From contig NC_091864.1 in the NCBI RefSeq assembly GCF_019399895.1, positions 3,946,001 to 4,010,000 on the forward strand: a DNA stretch of 64,000 nt, written 5' to 3'. How positions within the stretch are numbered: position 1 is the stretch's first letter; each line of letters begins with the position of its first letter. The translations under genes were made by a program, and so were the position numbers. This document shows positions 53,601-62,928 of the stretch, one piece after another. Source of the stretch: Cardiocondyla obscurior. Taxonomy: Eukaryota > Arthropoda > Insecta > Hymenoptera > Formicidae. The notes under the pieces are model-generated. The model was not told the DNA's origin. It made no database searches and saw nothing but the letters and a program-made list of their open reading frames with translations.

Positions 53601-53907
53601 TTCAACGGATTGCCTGAAGCCCGCCTTCTCTGACGTCGGCGACGCTAAAAACGAGTCATCCTTCTCGGCTCCGGATTCTGCTGGCTCCGGACCATCTCAG
53701 CCCTTTGATAGTGCATTATCGGCCCTTTCACCACCTTTAACGACTGTTACTTTCGCTTCTCCCTCGGAGCAGCTCTCTAGGGGCGGAGTGGATGTGGGTG
53801 CGGATTTGCCCGCACCCCGGCAGATGATGACGGGACCGGCATCACCCGCGACCGGCCGTCGCCGCAAACAACTGATAGTGCCGCGCACTATTTTCTCCCT
53901 TGCCTAG
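50648..53907 (+). CDS. pol: CsRn1-type pol: protease, RT, RNase H, integrase
   Basis: Frame open from before the gag stop to 53,907, so it is probably translated by -1 frameshifting; the exact 5' limit is uncertain. Protease: FLVDSGSAISLLPRSS. Reverse transcriptase: DYRKINSVTIPDSYPLP, NLQRAYYHVPVAPENIPKTA and KCYLDDVLVFSKTHEQHL. RNase H: FSIRTDHKPLLYAAAQRSDK. Integrase: zinc finger HPSIRATTKLL...CKAC, then core HVHVDLIKLPLCQDF, ITSDQGTQFESSLF and NGMIERFHRTLKAALM. The last 38 codons lie inside the 3' LTR. No stop or frameshift in about 1,080 codons despite 3% LTR divergence. Confidence 0.92.
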
Positions 53908-54287
53908 CAACAGCCCGGCTTGGCAACGGGATCTTCTAGAAGCTCTTTCGTCAGCTTCCGCTGACGCAGCGTTGCATCATCTCCTGGATGATGCACCGGG
54001 AAGTCCCGTCTTTAAGACAAAGGGCTGATAAGCCACAAAGAAACTTCCTTTCGTGCTTCCTTGCTGGCGACGCGTCGGAGCGTCAGTCCAGCACCCGAAG
54101 TCGTTCCGCGCGCACGCGACCAATTTAACCAATTTATATCGAGTCTTTTCTTTCGTTCTTACTTTGTAATTTCTTTGTTTTATTTGTATTAAGTTTGAAT
54201 TACAATTTATTATTACTTTCTACTTCTTGGGCTATTTCGCTGTGTATCCTGCGCATTTCCTATCCCGCGAACCAATGAAAGCCTAAA
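53793..54287 (+). repeat. CsRn1 3' LTR
   Basis: Preceded by a short purine-rich tract (AGGGGCGGAGTGGA, 53,779-53,792). Contains the pol stop codon at 53,905-53,907. Confidence 0.88.
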
Positions 54288-54897
54288 CCGTTAATATTTA
54301 TATAAATTTCTAATTGTTGTAAATTTTTTAAAGATACAAAGGAACATAGTTTTTGTATGCAAATATTTAATCCAAAATGATAATAATGTCCCGGTTTAAC
54401 TAATTTCATAATATTTCTTTTCGGAGTTTTTAATAATACGCAAGCATCCGAAGGTAGATCATGTTTTAATTTTAAAATAGCTAATAAATCGTTAAGTGCA
54501 ACATGTGTGATTTTATGTTTTACAGCCTAAGTAGCAAGTTTCGATCGTAAACATTTATTGGTAGTACTATTCAAATTTTCATTATTATTATTTAATTCGT
54601 TATTCAAAATATTACTACTAACACAATTAACTAAAGTAAAGTCTGAAATAAAATCATTATTGAACGTACAACTATTATCTAAACTCTCTAAATTTTCTAA
54701 TATATTATTATCTACTTCGATATTATCAAAAGTATTATCATTGCAATTTAATTGTTTATTAATATTCACATTAGTCATCAAATCATTATTACTTAAATAT
54801 TCAACAAAAGCATTATTAGATTCAATACAATTTATTGTTACATCAGTATTTTCTTTTGCTCGTCTATAATATTTTGTTGCAATTTTAAGCATAATAA

Positions 54898-55146
54898 CTT
54901 ACTTCCCTGAACGCAATGTAGTTGTTTTGAAGAAGTATTAAAGAAAACTCAAAGAAGCTTGAAGAAAGTTATTTCAGCAAATGAGTGTTCCGGAGTCATA
55001 TAAAATAAAGTAATTTAATTGTTAAATTTTAAAGTATCTAGTCTAAGAGCCAGTTGTTCTGACTTTCTGGCAAATTTACTTGTCAGGTAAACATGTGCCA
55101 TTCTTTATCTACTCAAGAAGAAAAATAAAGATAGACATATAATATG
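54898..55146. other. spacer between tnp2-like gene and Polinton 2
   Basis: AT-rich, no gene seen. The reverse-strand GTAAGT near 54,900 may be a splice signal upstream of the tnp2-like start. Ends with AATATG, the candidate left copy of the 6-bp duplication of Polinton 2. Confidence 0.35.
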
Positions 55147-55157
55147 AGTAGCAAATA

Positions 55158-55215
55158 AACACGGGTTCTACTCCGGGAGCACCGAGGGGCGCGGGGTCGG
55201 AGAGGAACCCGTGTT
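55158..55215. repeat. terminal palindrome of Polinton 2
   Basis: AACACGGGTTC-TA-CTCCG pairs with CGGAG-AG-GAACCCGTGTT around a loop of about 24 G-rich bases. The outer arm shares AATAAACACGGGTTCTA with the right terminus of Polinton 1. Confidence 0.75.
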
Positions 55216-55343
55216 ATCAGTGCACCTGTTATCAGTGCACCTGATTTTATTGCACCTGTTATTGATGCACTTGTTATCAGTGCATCTGTTATCGATGCAC
55301 TTGTTATCAGTGCACCTGTTATCAGGGCACTTGTTATCATGAG
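55212..55343. repeat. 15-bp tandem repeat, about 8.5 copies
   Basis: Units TGTTATCAGTGCACC, with variants such as TGTTATCGATGCACT, run head to tail from the inner arm of the palindrome. The first unit overlaps the palindrome end. Nothing similar is seen in Polinton 1. Confidence 0.85.
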
Positions 55344-56122
55344 TGAAAGGGAGGGGAGGAAGCACCCACGTTTGTGAGAGAAGGGGTAACATATGTGTCA
55401 TCAGGAAAGGAGGGAAAGGGGTAACAATGCGTCAGATGCAATGCGCCATGCGTTCTCCACGTACGTGTCGAGTTACGCGAACGTTATCATCTTGAAGGTA
55501 AGAGATGTGGCGATGAACTGCATGGAATGCTGTGAAAAGAAGATAACACATCGCACGTCACTGCGAGTGTTATTTATCTCACAATTTTTTTGTTTTTTTT
55601 GTTTTTCGTGGGTGGAGAAAATGCAACTTACGCACACCCAGAGCCCGATTTCTCTGGGTAGTGTGGGACTCGCCGTGAAGCGGCTATACCGCACTAAAAA
55701 CTCCACCGCAAATGAATATTGACGACACGAGAAACGAAATCGCGAATGCTATTCTTACGCGGTCTCAACGCGTACTGACAAAAAATCGCGGTCTCGAAAC
55801 GTACTGACAAAAACGCGGTCTCGACACGTACTGACGAACACGTGTGAGGAGTTAAGAAGTATCAGATCGCGGACCAGGCGTTGACACCTCATATCTCCTG
55901 ACACGCGTTCTCACACACACACGCATGCACACATTTATTCAATTTTTAATATTACCTTTCATATACAGCCTCCTCTTTTTCCTCTCCTCCTCTCCTCCAC
56001 CTTCTCCTCCTCCTCCTCCCTCCTCCCTCTTCCTTCTCTTTACTGCATATTATTAAAAAAAAAAAATGTTTGTATGAGAAGATGCGAAAGCGATGCATCT
56101 TATCATACACACGCACCCACAT
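55344..56122. other. no gene supported; sub-terminal region of Polinton 2
   Basis: Contains a 109-codon plus-strand open frame at 55,393-55,722 with no recognisable content, GCGGTCTCGA-CGTACTGAC words repeated three times at 55,757-55,830, and a long C/T tract (55,965-56,045). Confidence 0.35.
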
Positions 56123-56449
56123 TTAATGAAGCCTTCGCCTCTTAGCCGCCGGATAGCTCTCTCTATCCGACGGCTTCGGGAGGGTCACATTTGTCGTGCC
56201 TATAGACCCGGCGCACAGGTGAAGCGTAGTCATAATTATACGCTTCTCCCCGTACACCGGGTTATGCTGCATAAAGTCCCACGACGCGGAGCCTACGATT
56301 TTACTATGCGCGAGGCACCACGCCCGCGCAGTGCTCAGCGGGGTGGTAAACCCCAATTCGCGCTGACGCAAGCATTTTAGTAAAATAGCACGACAAACCG
56401 GGGCTCTACACTTTTCGCACACTTCAAATTCTACGTCCATCGGCTCCAT
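56123..56449 (-). CDS. RELG-motif protein of Polinton 2, 108 aa
   Basis: Starts MEPMDVEFEVCEKCRAPVCR. The segment LLKCLRQRELGFTTPLSTAR with AWCLAHSKI parallels LLHILACRELGDRTPFSA...VWCGTHRK of the Polinton 1 repeat gene, and both occupy the outermost gene position. C-terminal part ends AAKRRRLH, a basic motif. Possible zinc ligands C11, C14 and C19. Complete frame; function unknown. Homology to the Polinton 1 gene is an inference from a short motif plus position. Confidence 0.5.
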   Translation of the reverse strand: MEPMDVEFEVCEKCRAPVCRAILLKCLRQRELGFTTPLSTARAWCLAHSKIVGSASWDFMQHNPVYGEKRIIMTTLHLCAGSIGTTNVTLPKPSDRESYPAAKRRRLH

Positions 56450-57016
56450 TGCAATAGTTTGAGATGTCAGAAGCTACTGACGGCTGTGGGCTCAAAGACA
56501 AAGGGCTAGAAAAAATATGTGGGGGTGATTCAGAGTCATAGCACATTCGAGAACGTAATGTAAGAAATTTTTTATCTCATGCGCAAGTAATGTAACCGTT
56601 CGAAGAAGATCTATCACGCAGGTAATGTAACCGGTTGAAGAAGAAGATCTGTTACATACAATTTTAGTCGATGACAAAGATGTGGTATGTCTAAGTAATG
56701 TGTTTTAGTATAAGTATATTTGTAACAAAAGCAGTACTAGTAATATGCTGAAAAAAAACAATATAAAAGAAATACAATATAAAAGAAATTTTAATAATAT
56801 AATAAAAGATATCTATCGCACAGGTACTGCAACCATGCGATGAGATCTGTTACGTACCTTCATACAACGAGCATCCCGAGAACACAACGTAAGATTTTGT
56901 TTATTAATCACGTACCGATAGCAACTATAGAAGCCCGTGGCTTCTCGGAAGTTAAGAACGAGATGAAATAAATTAAAATAAAATAAAAGTATGTAACATA
57001 TATAATTTTAATGAAA
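56450..57016. other. no gene seen
   Basis: AT-rich with two related segments containing GTAATGTAACC and GAAGATCT (about 56,585-56,650) and a later GATGAGATCTGTTACGTAC copy. Possible promoter or repeat DNA. Confidence 0.3.
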
Positions 57017-57735
57017 TTAATGACAAAATACAGTATTTGACGCCTCAAAAACAATACGATCGATAACAAACGTAATGAGTTCGCAATCAATGAACACATT
57101 TTTATCATAAATGTCATGTAACAAATTAATCGCATCACTTTTAGTGGTAATAGCATCACGTCGTAAACTAGATACGAAATATTTAAATGTTTCACTAACA
57201 GCGTCTACAGTTTGTGATAGAGAGAAATAAACATATTCAACGCAACGATTAATGTCAAATAGAAATAATACAGTTTGCTGTTTCATATATAAATGTACAT
57301 CTCCTAACGATAATTTGATTATAGTGTCACTAGTAGTAATATTTACAATTGTTTAAGTTAAATCGCGAATGAACAGTGGTGGTGCCGCAGACGGTTGTTG
57401 AACAAAGAGTTTAACGGCCTCACGTTTTTCTATCAACGCTGTCCACGTAGCATGTGGTAGCAGCATAGTATTTTCCTTGGTATCGCCAAGAAGTAATTCC
57501 ACATGTGATACAAGTCCAGCGTTGATACCAATGTCCAAATACTTGTATGCAGTAGGCATTAAAGCAAATCTTCTCTCCAGAATACGGTGTGTACACTGCG
57601 GTGTGGCCAAACTAAATAGAAAATACAATAAATGAATAAAAGAAAAAAAAACAGATTTTTTTATCACAATACAATATACAATACTTACTTCATGTTACCG
57701 GCCAACGTGCTTGGTACTGGAGTGTAGAAATTCAT
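57017..57735 (-). pseudogene. conserved two-exon Polinton protein, copy in Polinton 2
   Basis: Exon 1 is 57,735-57,689 (MNFYTPVPSTLAGNM), ending at GTAAGTAT. The intron ends TTTCTATTTAG and exon 2 runs from 57,611. It reads HRILERRFALMPTAYKYLDI, then ATWTALIEKREAVKLFVQ, an in-frame TAA at about 57,353, and continues to 57,017 with DAINLLHDIYDKNVFIDCEL. These match the gene at 41,910-42,698 in Polinton 1, including the phase-2 intron right after an MxFYxP-type start. Function unknown. Confidence 0.65.
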
Positions 57736-57851
57736 GGTTGCAGCAGTGTCTTCGAGACAGTAGAGTCCGTGCATGAAAGTTCGCAAACTGGTAACGACAC
57801 GTCGAGAATATGCAACTTTTATACTAAAATCCCCACCAGTTATATGCGTCA

Positions 57852-58622
57852 CTAATTTAAAAAAAAAATGTCATTAACTGAGGTCATCTCCTCCTCAGTA
57901 TCGTTGAGGCTGTCCACACATATATTACATGCAACCTGATCATGGGTGCATGTGCGACGTAGCAATTGGAGCGCGATAACAGCATCACAGTTGTCAGGTA
58001 AATTTCGCGCAAAAGTCCAATGGTTTGGATTGCATAAAAAAATTTCACCACACAACCCAGTACCAAGTAAAATGTTTATGGTGAAGCAAGGATCAAGCAT
58101 TTGATATCGATCCATAAATGAATCCACCCACGTATAACAGTTCACTGGATGATAGTAACTTATAAATGGAGGCAAGTCCAATCTGCGGTCGACACAACGT
58201 TGAATAGCAAGTTTTAGACCAAGTATTAGATCGTCAACGGAGCAAAGTCTATGTTGTAACGCAGCTCTTTGACCAATCGCTTAGTCATGAAATTTACCCG
58301 ATTGTATAAATGTTCGTAATTTCGATGACATGAAGAAATCCGAAACATTATCACGTATGCCGCGAAGAAAACAAAGTTTGCGTTTCACTATATGCTGCGG
58401 CCACTCGCGATAACTGTGATGCATATTAATCGAAGATCGTCTCACAAACGGTTCACAGGTACCGCGGACACCTAGTTCACGATTTCGTAGAAAACGGATG
58501 ATGGATCCTTGAGGTTTAAGCGGTGTAAAGTTTGTATTTATCACTTTCAAAAGTTCGTCGGCTTCATCATCCTCATCGCTACGTCTATAAAACGAATTGT
58601 CCTCATATGGTAAAGAATCCAT
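57852..58622 (-). pseudogene. unassigned protein of Polinton 2, one stop codon
   Basis: One minus-strand frame: MDSLPYEDNSFYRRSDEDDE, SIIRFLRNRELGVRGTCEPF (another RELG motif) and KRKLCFLRGIRDNVSDFF. A TAA follows at 58,281, and then LPPFISYYHPVNCYTWVDSF, CDAVIALQLLRRTCTHDQVA. Full span about 256 codons. No counterpart in Polinton 1, where a MITE occupies the equivalent position. The RELG motif suggests it belongs to the same family as the terminal gene, perhaps a duplicate. Function unknown. Confidence 0.5.
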
Positions 58623-58650
58623 AGTTTTTTGTATATCACAAACACATTTT

Positions 58651-59062
58651 TTATTGTGTAGCAGTGCAAACAGGACATATGTTGCACGGAAATATTAAAT
58701 ACATTGGTTTATTGCAATTGGAGCACGATCTGCAATATAACGCGTTGTGAGAATTGATCTCATGTCCATTAATAAGAGTCATAGGTCCTCCCAAATCAGA
58801 GAATGCGATCATACACTCCGTGCAAACGGCAATAGCTGCACTAGGTGTACAATAATACACATATATCATGCAATGCTTCGTGCTCGAAGTAAGTGCTCGA
58901 ATATGCGCTGAATCCCAATTCTTGTGAAATATGAATTGTGAGATCATCACTTTGGTCACTCGCATAATTACTATCGTTAGGCAATAGGGAGGCGTGGGAC
59001 TCTGACGATGCTTCAAATACCATTTCAATAGATGAAGACGAACATTCATCAGACCACTCCAT
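58651..59062 (-). pseudogene. zinc-ribbon-like protein, copy in Polinton 2, frameshifted
   Basis: Starts MEWSDECSSSSIEMVFEASS with PNDSNYASDQSDDL, matching PNDSDYVSDQSEDL of the gene at 40,971. The frame shifts around 58,890-58,900. The Cys-rich part continues in the other frame: KHCMIYVYYCTPSAAIAVC, CRSCSNCNKPMYLIF and CNICPVC. Same cysteine pattern as the Polinton 1 protein and the same position next to the polymerase gene. Confidence 0.7.
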
Positions 59063-60140
59063 TATAGTCGCAATAAAAGTATAATGGTTTAAAAATCATC
59101 TAATACAATTAATAAAGAGACCTAATGTATTTATACTACTCCCACCACTAAGCATAGTATAAATTTTGTAAGTAGCGGGGGCTTTACAAATCGCAATACC
59201 TTATATGGAAACCTCTTTTCTCGGGGTGAGATTGCAACGTCATAGATGTGAACGTAAGAGCCCTCTACAATATCACAGCACGATTATCAAACACGTGGTA
59301 AAATGTAATCATTTGACGCGTGCTAAAATGTAAAACATTGATATTCATTACCACAGATGTGCATTGAGGGCGCCGGCAATAAACTCCCGCCAAATGCTAA
59401 AGAGGTAAAATTTTAGATTTGTCATAACAGGCTACGATGTATCCGTTTGTCAAGAGTGAGATTACAGCGATATATATGAAACTGAGAGATTTAGTACGTG
59501 CTAAAATGTAAAACATTGATATTCATTACCACAGATGTGCATTGAGAGCGCGGACAATAAACTCCCGCTAAATGCTAAAGAGGTAAAATTTTAGATTTGT
59601 CATAACAGGCTACAATGTATCTGTTTCTCGAGAATGAGATTACAGCGATATAAATGTGAAATTTAGAGATTCAGTACGTGCCAAAATGTAAAAACATTGA
59701 TATTTATTGTCACAGATGTACGCTGAGAGCTCAGACATTTGAACTCACAACGCGTACTAAAGAGGTAAAATCTTAGATTTGTCATAACAGATTATGACAA
59801 ATTCTTGTTCTCGAGACAAGATCGCGGTGTCGAAGTAGTTACATATGATACATATCAATAACACACGTCAGTTCTCAAGATGAGATCAGAGTCGCGTGTT
59901 AATACGAGTATACAATAAAGATATCTCTATCAACACGGCATTGTTGAGAAAACAACGCGCTCTTATAAGAAACATATAAAAATCCACAATTGTCATGGCA
60001 CACGTGGTGAATCGTTTTTGAGATGCATATGCGTCACGTTAGAGATATGAAAATGAAAACATTGACAAAATACTGCGGTATAAAAGTCGCAGAACATACG
60101 GGCGAGATTTTAGTATTCCTGTTGGAATCATAAAAAGCAG
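59063..60140. repeat. divergent intergenic region with about 179-bp direct repeats (three copies)
   Basis: TGCTAAAATGTAAAACATTG-type words start at 59,321, 59,499 and 59,679 (spacing 178 and 180). Each unit also carries CACAGATGT-C-TGAG, AGAGGTAAAAT-TTAGATTTG and a GAGATTACAGCGATAT word. It lies between the leftward zinc-ribbon gene and the rightward polymerase, exactly like the repeat block at 40.4-40.9 kb, but the unit sequence differs. Confidence 0.8.
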
Positions 60141-61678
60141 TATGGATCCTAGAGAGCGAGAGTTGTTAGAGCAAGCTGTACATAAAACATATTGAGCCCC
60201 GGCAGTTCTTAGAAGATGCTGGAAAAATCGTGCTCGAACATGTGCGTTATGTTATGCGCAAGCATCATAATGTAAAAGTAAATGCAGTTTTTAATGGTGA
60301 ATTTGTATCAGGTAATAAAACCACGAACAAAAGCGTGCACACGAGAAACAGTGAACTTTTTAGCTCATCTGATTTATAAGAGTGGTATGAGTCGCGTGTC
60401 ATGGAACCTATTCTTGTCTCGCTGGATGAGTTTCAAGAACGAGATAGCGGATGGGCGTTATCGCGTATACATAATATGATTATAAATATTAATAAATATA
60501 ATCTATTGCATGCGGGATGTTACATTCAATTACCACAAAAAATTAAAATAAAAAAAGCGATAATAAATATTCAATCAACGGATAATACATGTTTTGCATG
60601 GTAAATTGTTGCTGCTTTACATCCAGTTGAAATACACATGGAACAAGAATCGTCATATCCACATTATTCTACAGTATTAAATCTAGAAGATATATAGTTT
60701 CCAGTAACATTGAAACAAATTAAAAAGTTTGAACAACTCAACATTTCAATCAACGTATATGAAATTGAAGAACAGAAAATTCTACCAATACGACTCACCG
60801 ATATGAAAAAAGAGAGACACGTTCATATGCTGTACACGGACCACCAGAGATAGCGTTCGGCGGTACGCTAGTCTCTCCGATCTGAGGCGACGGCGGTATA
60901 CGTGCGCTAGCGCGTCACGCTTCACACAATGAAGCATGCACGTGTGCCGCGGAGCGCCGAGGAGATCGAGAGGACGGGGGAAAATGTAGTGGGGCGCGAT
61001 TTGATGCTCCATCCTTTAGAGAACCGCGTGATAGAGAGAGAACGCTATAGGTTAGGCACGGGATCAAAGCGGTATACAATATCGCTCTCGCTCGCACGCG
61101 TTTGTTTAGATGCGAGCGTTAAGGACAGACATATATGCTGCTCGAACGCTAGCGTTTCGTCTGTTCTTTCCGCATACACCACGTGCTGTCTGTTCTTTCC
61201 GTATACACCGCGAACAATAATATATTCACGTGCACCGCGCGCCGACATAGCGTTTAAATGTAATGAAGTAAAAGTCATTTAGTAATGACATATTTTGAAA
61301 AAAAATATGTTTTCTATTTACTTAAACTAAAATTAAAATTAAAATAATTTTAAAATGTTTAACATAAAATTTATTTTGTTACATTTTATTTTTGTATTTA
61401 ATGTATTAAGATTTAAGATGATTTATCATCAATTTACAGTAAAATTAATAATTTATATATTAAAATGGCCATGTAATAATACTGACGGTACTGTCTTGAG
61501 AAAAACTAAAAAGCAGTACTCACACAAACTCGCTCAACTGTTTCTTGGATTTGTGTGTGTGCTGCTTCGCGATTTTCAATTGTTAAACATGCTACGATTG
61601 TTTGTCACTTTTCGTGGTTTTGCGAAGCAAAGCGGATGCGAAGTGATTATTGTAACAGTGAATTATAATAGTAACGAA

Positions 61679-62710
61679 ATGGCTCCAATCTTGTGCTCAG
61701 AAATTCGAGGACGAATTGTCGGACAGTAGCAGGCGGGAAGATCGGTAGCAGAAATTGCTGCTGATATTCCTTGCTCTGAACCTACTGTACGACGATGGAT
61801 ACGACGATTTACTGAAGACGGGGATCATGCTTTGCATGATCATCGTACAGAAAATCGTCGTCCTCGGATTACTACAGCAGATGAGGACGAGACCATCGTC
61901 GCTCGCGTTGTGGATCGTCCTTTTGGCACCGTCCAAGAGGCGATCAACGCAGCGGAAGTTCCAGTGTCCGCGAGTACCGCCCGGCGACGTTTAAACGAAG
62001 CCGGGCTATACTGCTATCGTTCCGCCCACAAAATTCCGTTGACTCTTGGTCATCAGGAGCAACGGATCGCGTTCGCGTTAGAGAATTTAGCGACGAGCCG
62101 TGCGGAGTGGGAATCCACGATATGGACCGATGAAAAGGTCTTCGTATCGTGTGATGACCACAGGCCACACGTATGGCGTCCAAAAGAGCAACGGTTGAAC
62201 CCGAATCACGTTGTGCCTCTCCACAGAAGTGGAAGGAAATCGTGTGCGATGTGGGGATGGGTATCCGGTACTGCAATCGGAGAATTGGTACACATTCCTG
62301 AGAGAATGAACTCGACAGTGTATATTCGCATACTGGAAGAAGTTCTTCTTCCTTCAGTACGCGCAATATACCCTGAAGAGGATATGCCAATTATCCGATT
62401 AGTGCAGGATAATTCCGCTGTCCATACGTCACGTGAAACACAAGCGTGGTTCCGGGATCATCCCGAGATTCTTTTGATCGACTGGCCAGCTCGTTCGCCC
62501 GACTTGAATTTAATAGAGAACGTTTGGGCGCAAATGGTTCAGCGATGGGAACCACGAAGGGATAGGACGATAGCAGCATTGGTCGACCATGCGAAGGAAG
62601 TTTGGGAAGGACTTCGGTTCCAACCAGACTTTCTCGCAAACTTGATTGATTCGATTCCTAATCGTCTCAATCAAGTGATCGACCGGTCCGGATACTGGAC
62701 AGATTATTGA
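61679..62710 (+). pseudogene. Tc1/mariner-like transposase, copy 2, one stop codon
   Basis: 343-codon frame starting MAPILCSEIRGRIVGQ, interrupted only by TAG at codon 17 (61,727), where copy 1 has TGG. N-terminal helix-turn-helix: SVAEIAADIPCSEPTVRRWI. Catalytic core: TIWTDEKVFVS (Asp), IIRLVQDNSAVHTS (Asp), DWPARSPDLNLIENVW (Glu). Thirty-five residues separate the second Asp and the Glu, so it is DD35E, one more than the classical Tc1 DD34E. C-terminus ends VIDRSGYWTDY. An internal ATG at 61,832 would give a 292-residue product lacking the first DNA-binding helices. Confidence 0.88.
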
Positions 62711-62786
62711 GGTCTTCCTCCGCAGCTTCGCCCACGAACGGCCCTTTTCAGGGCCGGCAAATATTTACGATTGATCGGCCTACTCA

Positions 62787-62928
62787 GGGGATATCAAATT
62801 GTCTTTCTCAAGACATACAAAATTCAAACTGTCTTTTTCAAGACAACATTAAAAGTATTACTTGTCTTTTTCAAGACAGCGACCGAAATTATAAATTGTC
62901 TTTTTCAAGACAAGATTGAATTTAAAAT
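62787..62928. repeat. four copies of a small hairpin repeat in the mariner 3' part
   Basis: TTGTCTTTTTCAAGACAA (7-bp stem, 4-base loop) or close variants occur at about 62,798, 62,836, 62,867 and 62,905, spaced 31-38 bases apart by unlike sequence. Confidence 0.8.

Larger units (their letters stand above)
48968..54287 (+). mobile_element. CsRn1-type Ty3/gypsy retrotransposon, both genes open
   Basis: LTRs 48,968-49,459 (492 bp) and 53,793-54,287 (495 bp), starting TGTGGGTGCGGATTTG. CCGT flanks both sides (48,964-48,967 and 54,288-54,291). The primer site TGGTGACCCCGACGTGATT (49,461-49,479) matches the 3' end of tRNA-Trp, the primer used by the CsRn1 clade, and gag has the CHCC zinc finger that defines the clade. 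The LTRs differ at about 14 bases plus a 3-base indel (about 3%). Insertion rejoins the tnp2-like gene in frame. Confidence 0.93.
11079..54897 (-). pseudogene. tnp2-like transposase gene, target of the nested insertions
   Basis: A minus-strand gene of the animal tnp2-like (CACTA/EnSpm-related) transposase type, now spread over 44 kb. Pieces in order: 54,897-54,292 (acidic N-terminus, then SDACVLLKTPRKNIMKLV), 48,967-48,693 (LWPILCSLVKNRNKVGIVGI), 48,373-48,060 (GHTGYYSCTKCVMEGEY, a Cys-rich block), 46,995-46,567 (PVEFNRVPRSLEECTRWK and EFRQFLLYTGP), 46,108-45,682 and 11,230-11,079 (FVIFPLLHSV and stop). Junctions at 11,236/45,676 and 48,968/54,287 rejoin in frame after removal of one duplication copy. 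Besides the insertions there are an in-frame TAG near 54,527 and further stops in the 46-kb part. The exact family name is tentative. Confidence 0.7.

Noticed and set aside
55393..55722. 109-codon open frame near the Polinton 2 end
   Set aside because: No counterpart in Polinton 1, no recognisable motif, and an antisense frame of similar length exists; not supported as a gene.
59300..59860. Long direct repeats as a possible CRISPR or satellite array
   Set aside because: Units of about 179 bp without conserved short repeat plus spacer structure, confined to one intergenic region of a Polinton.
62787..62928. CRISPR-like pattern of short palindromic repeats with unlike spacers
   Set aside because: Only four units, inside a eukaryotic DNA transposon, with spacers of 13-20 bases and no cas genes. 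It is better read as transposon sub-terminal repeats.
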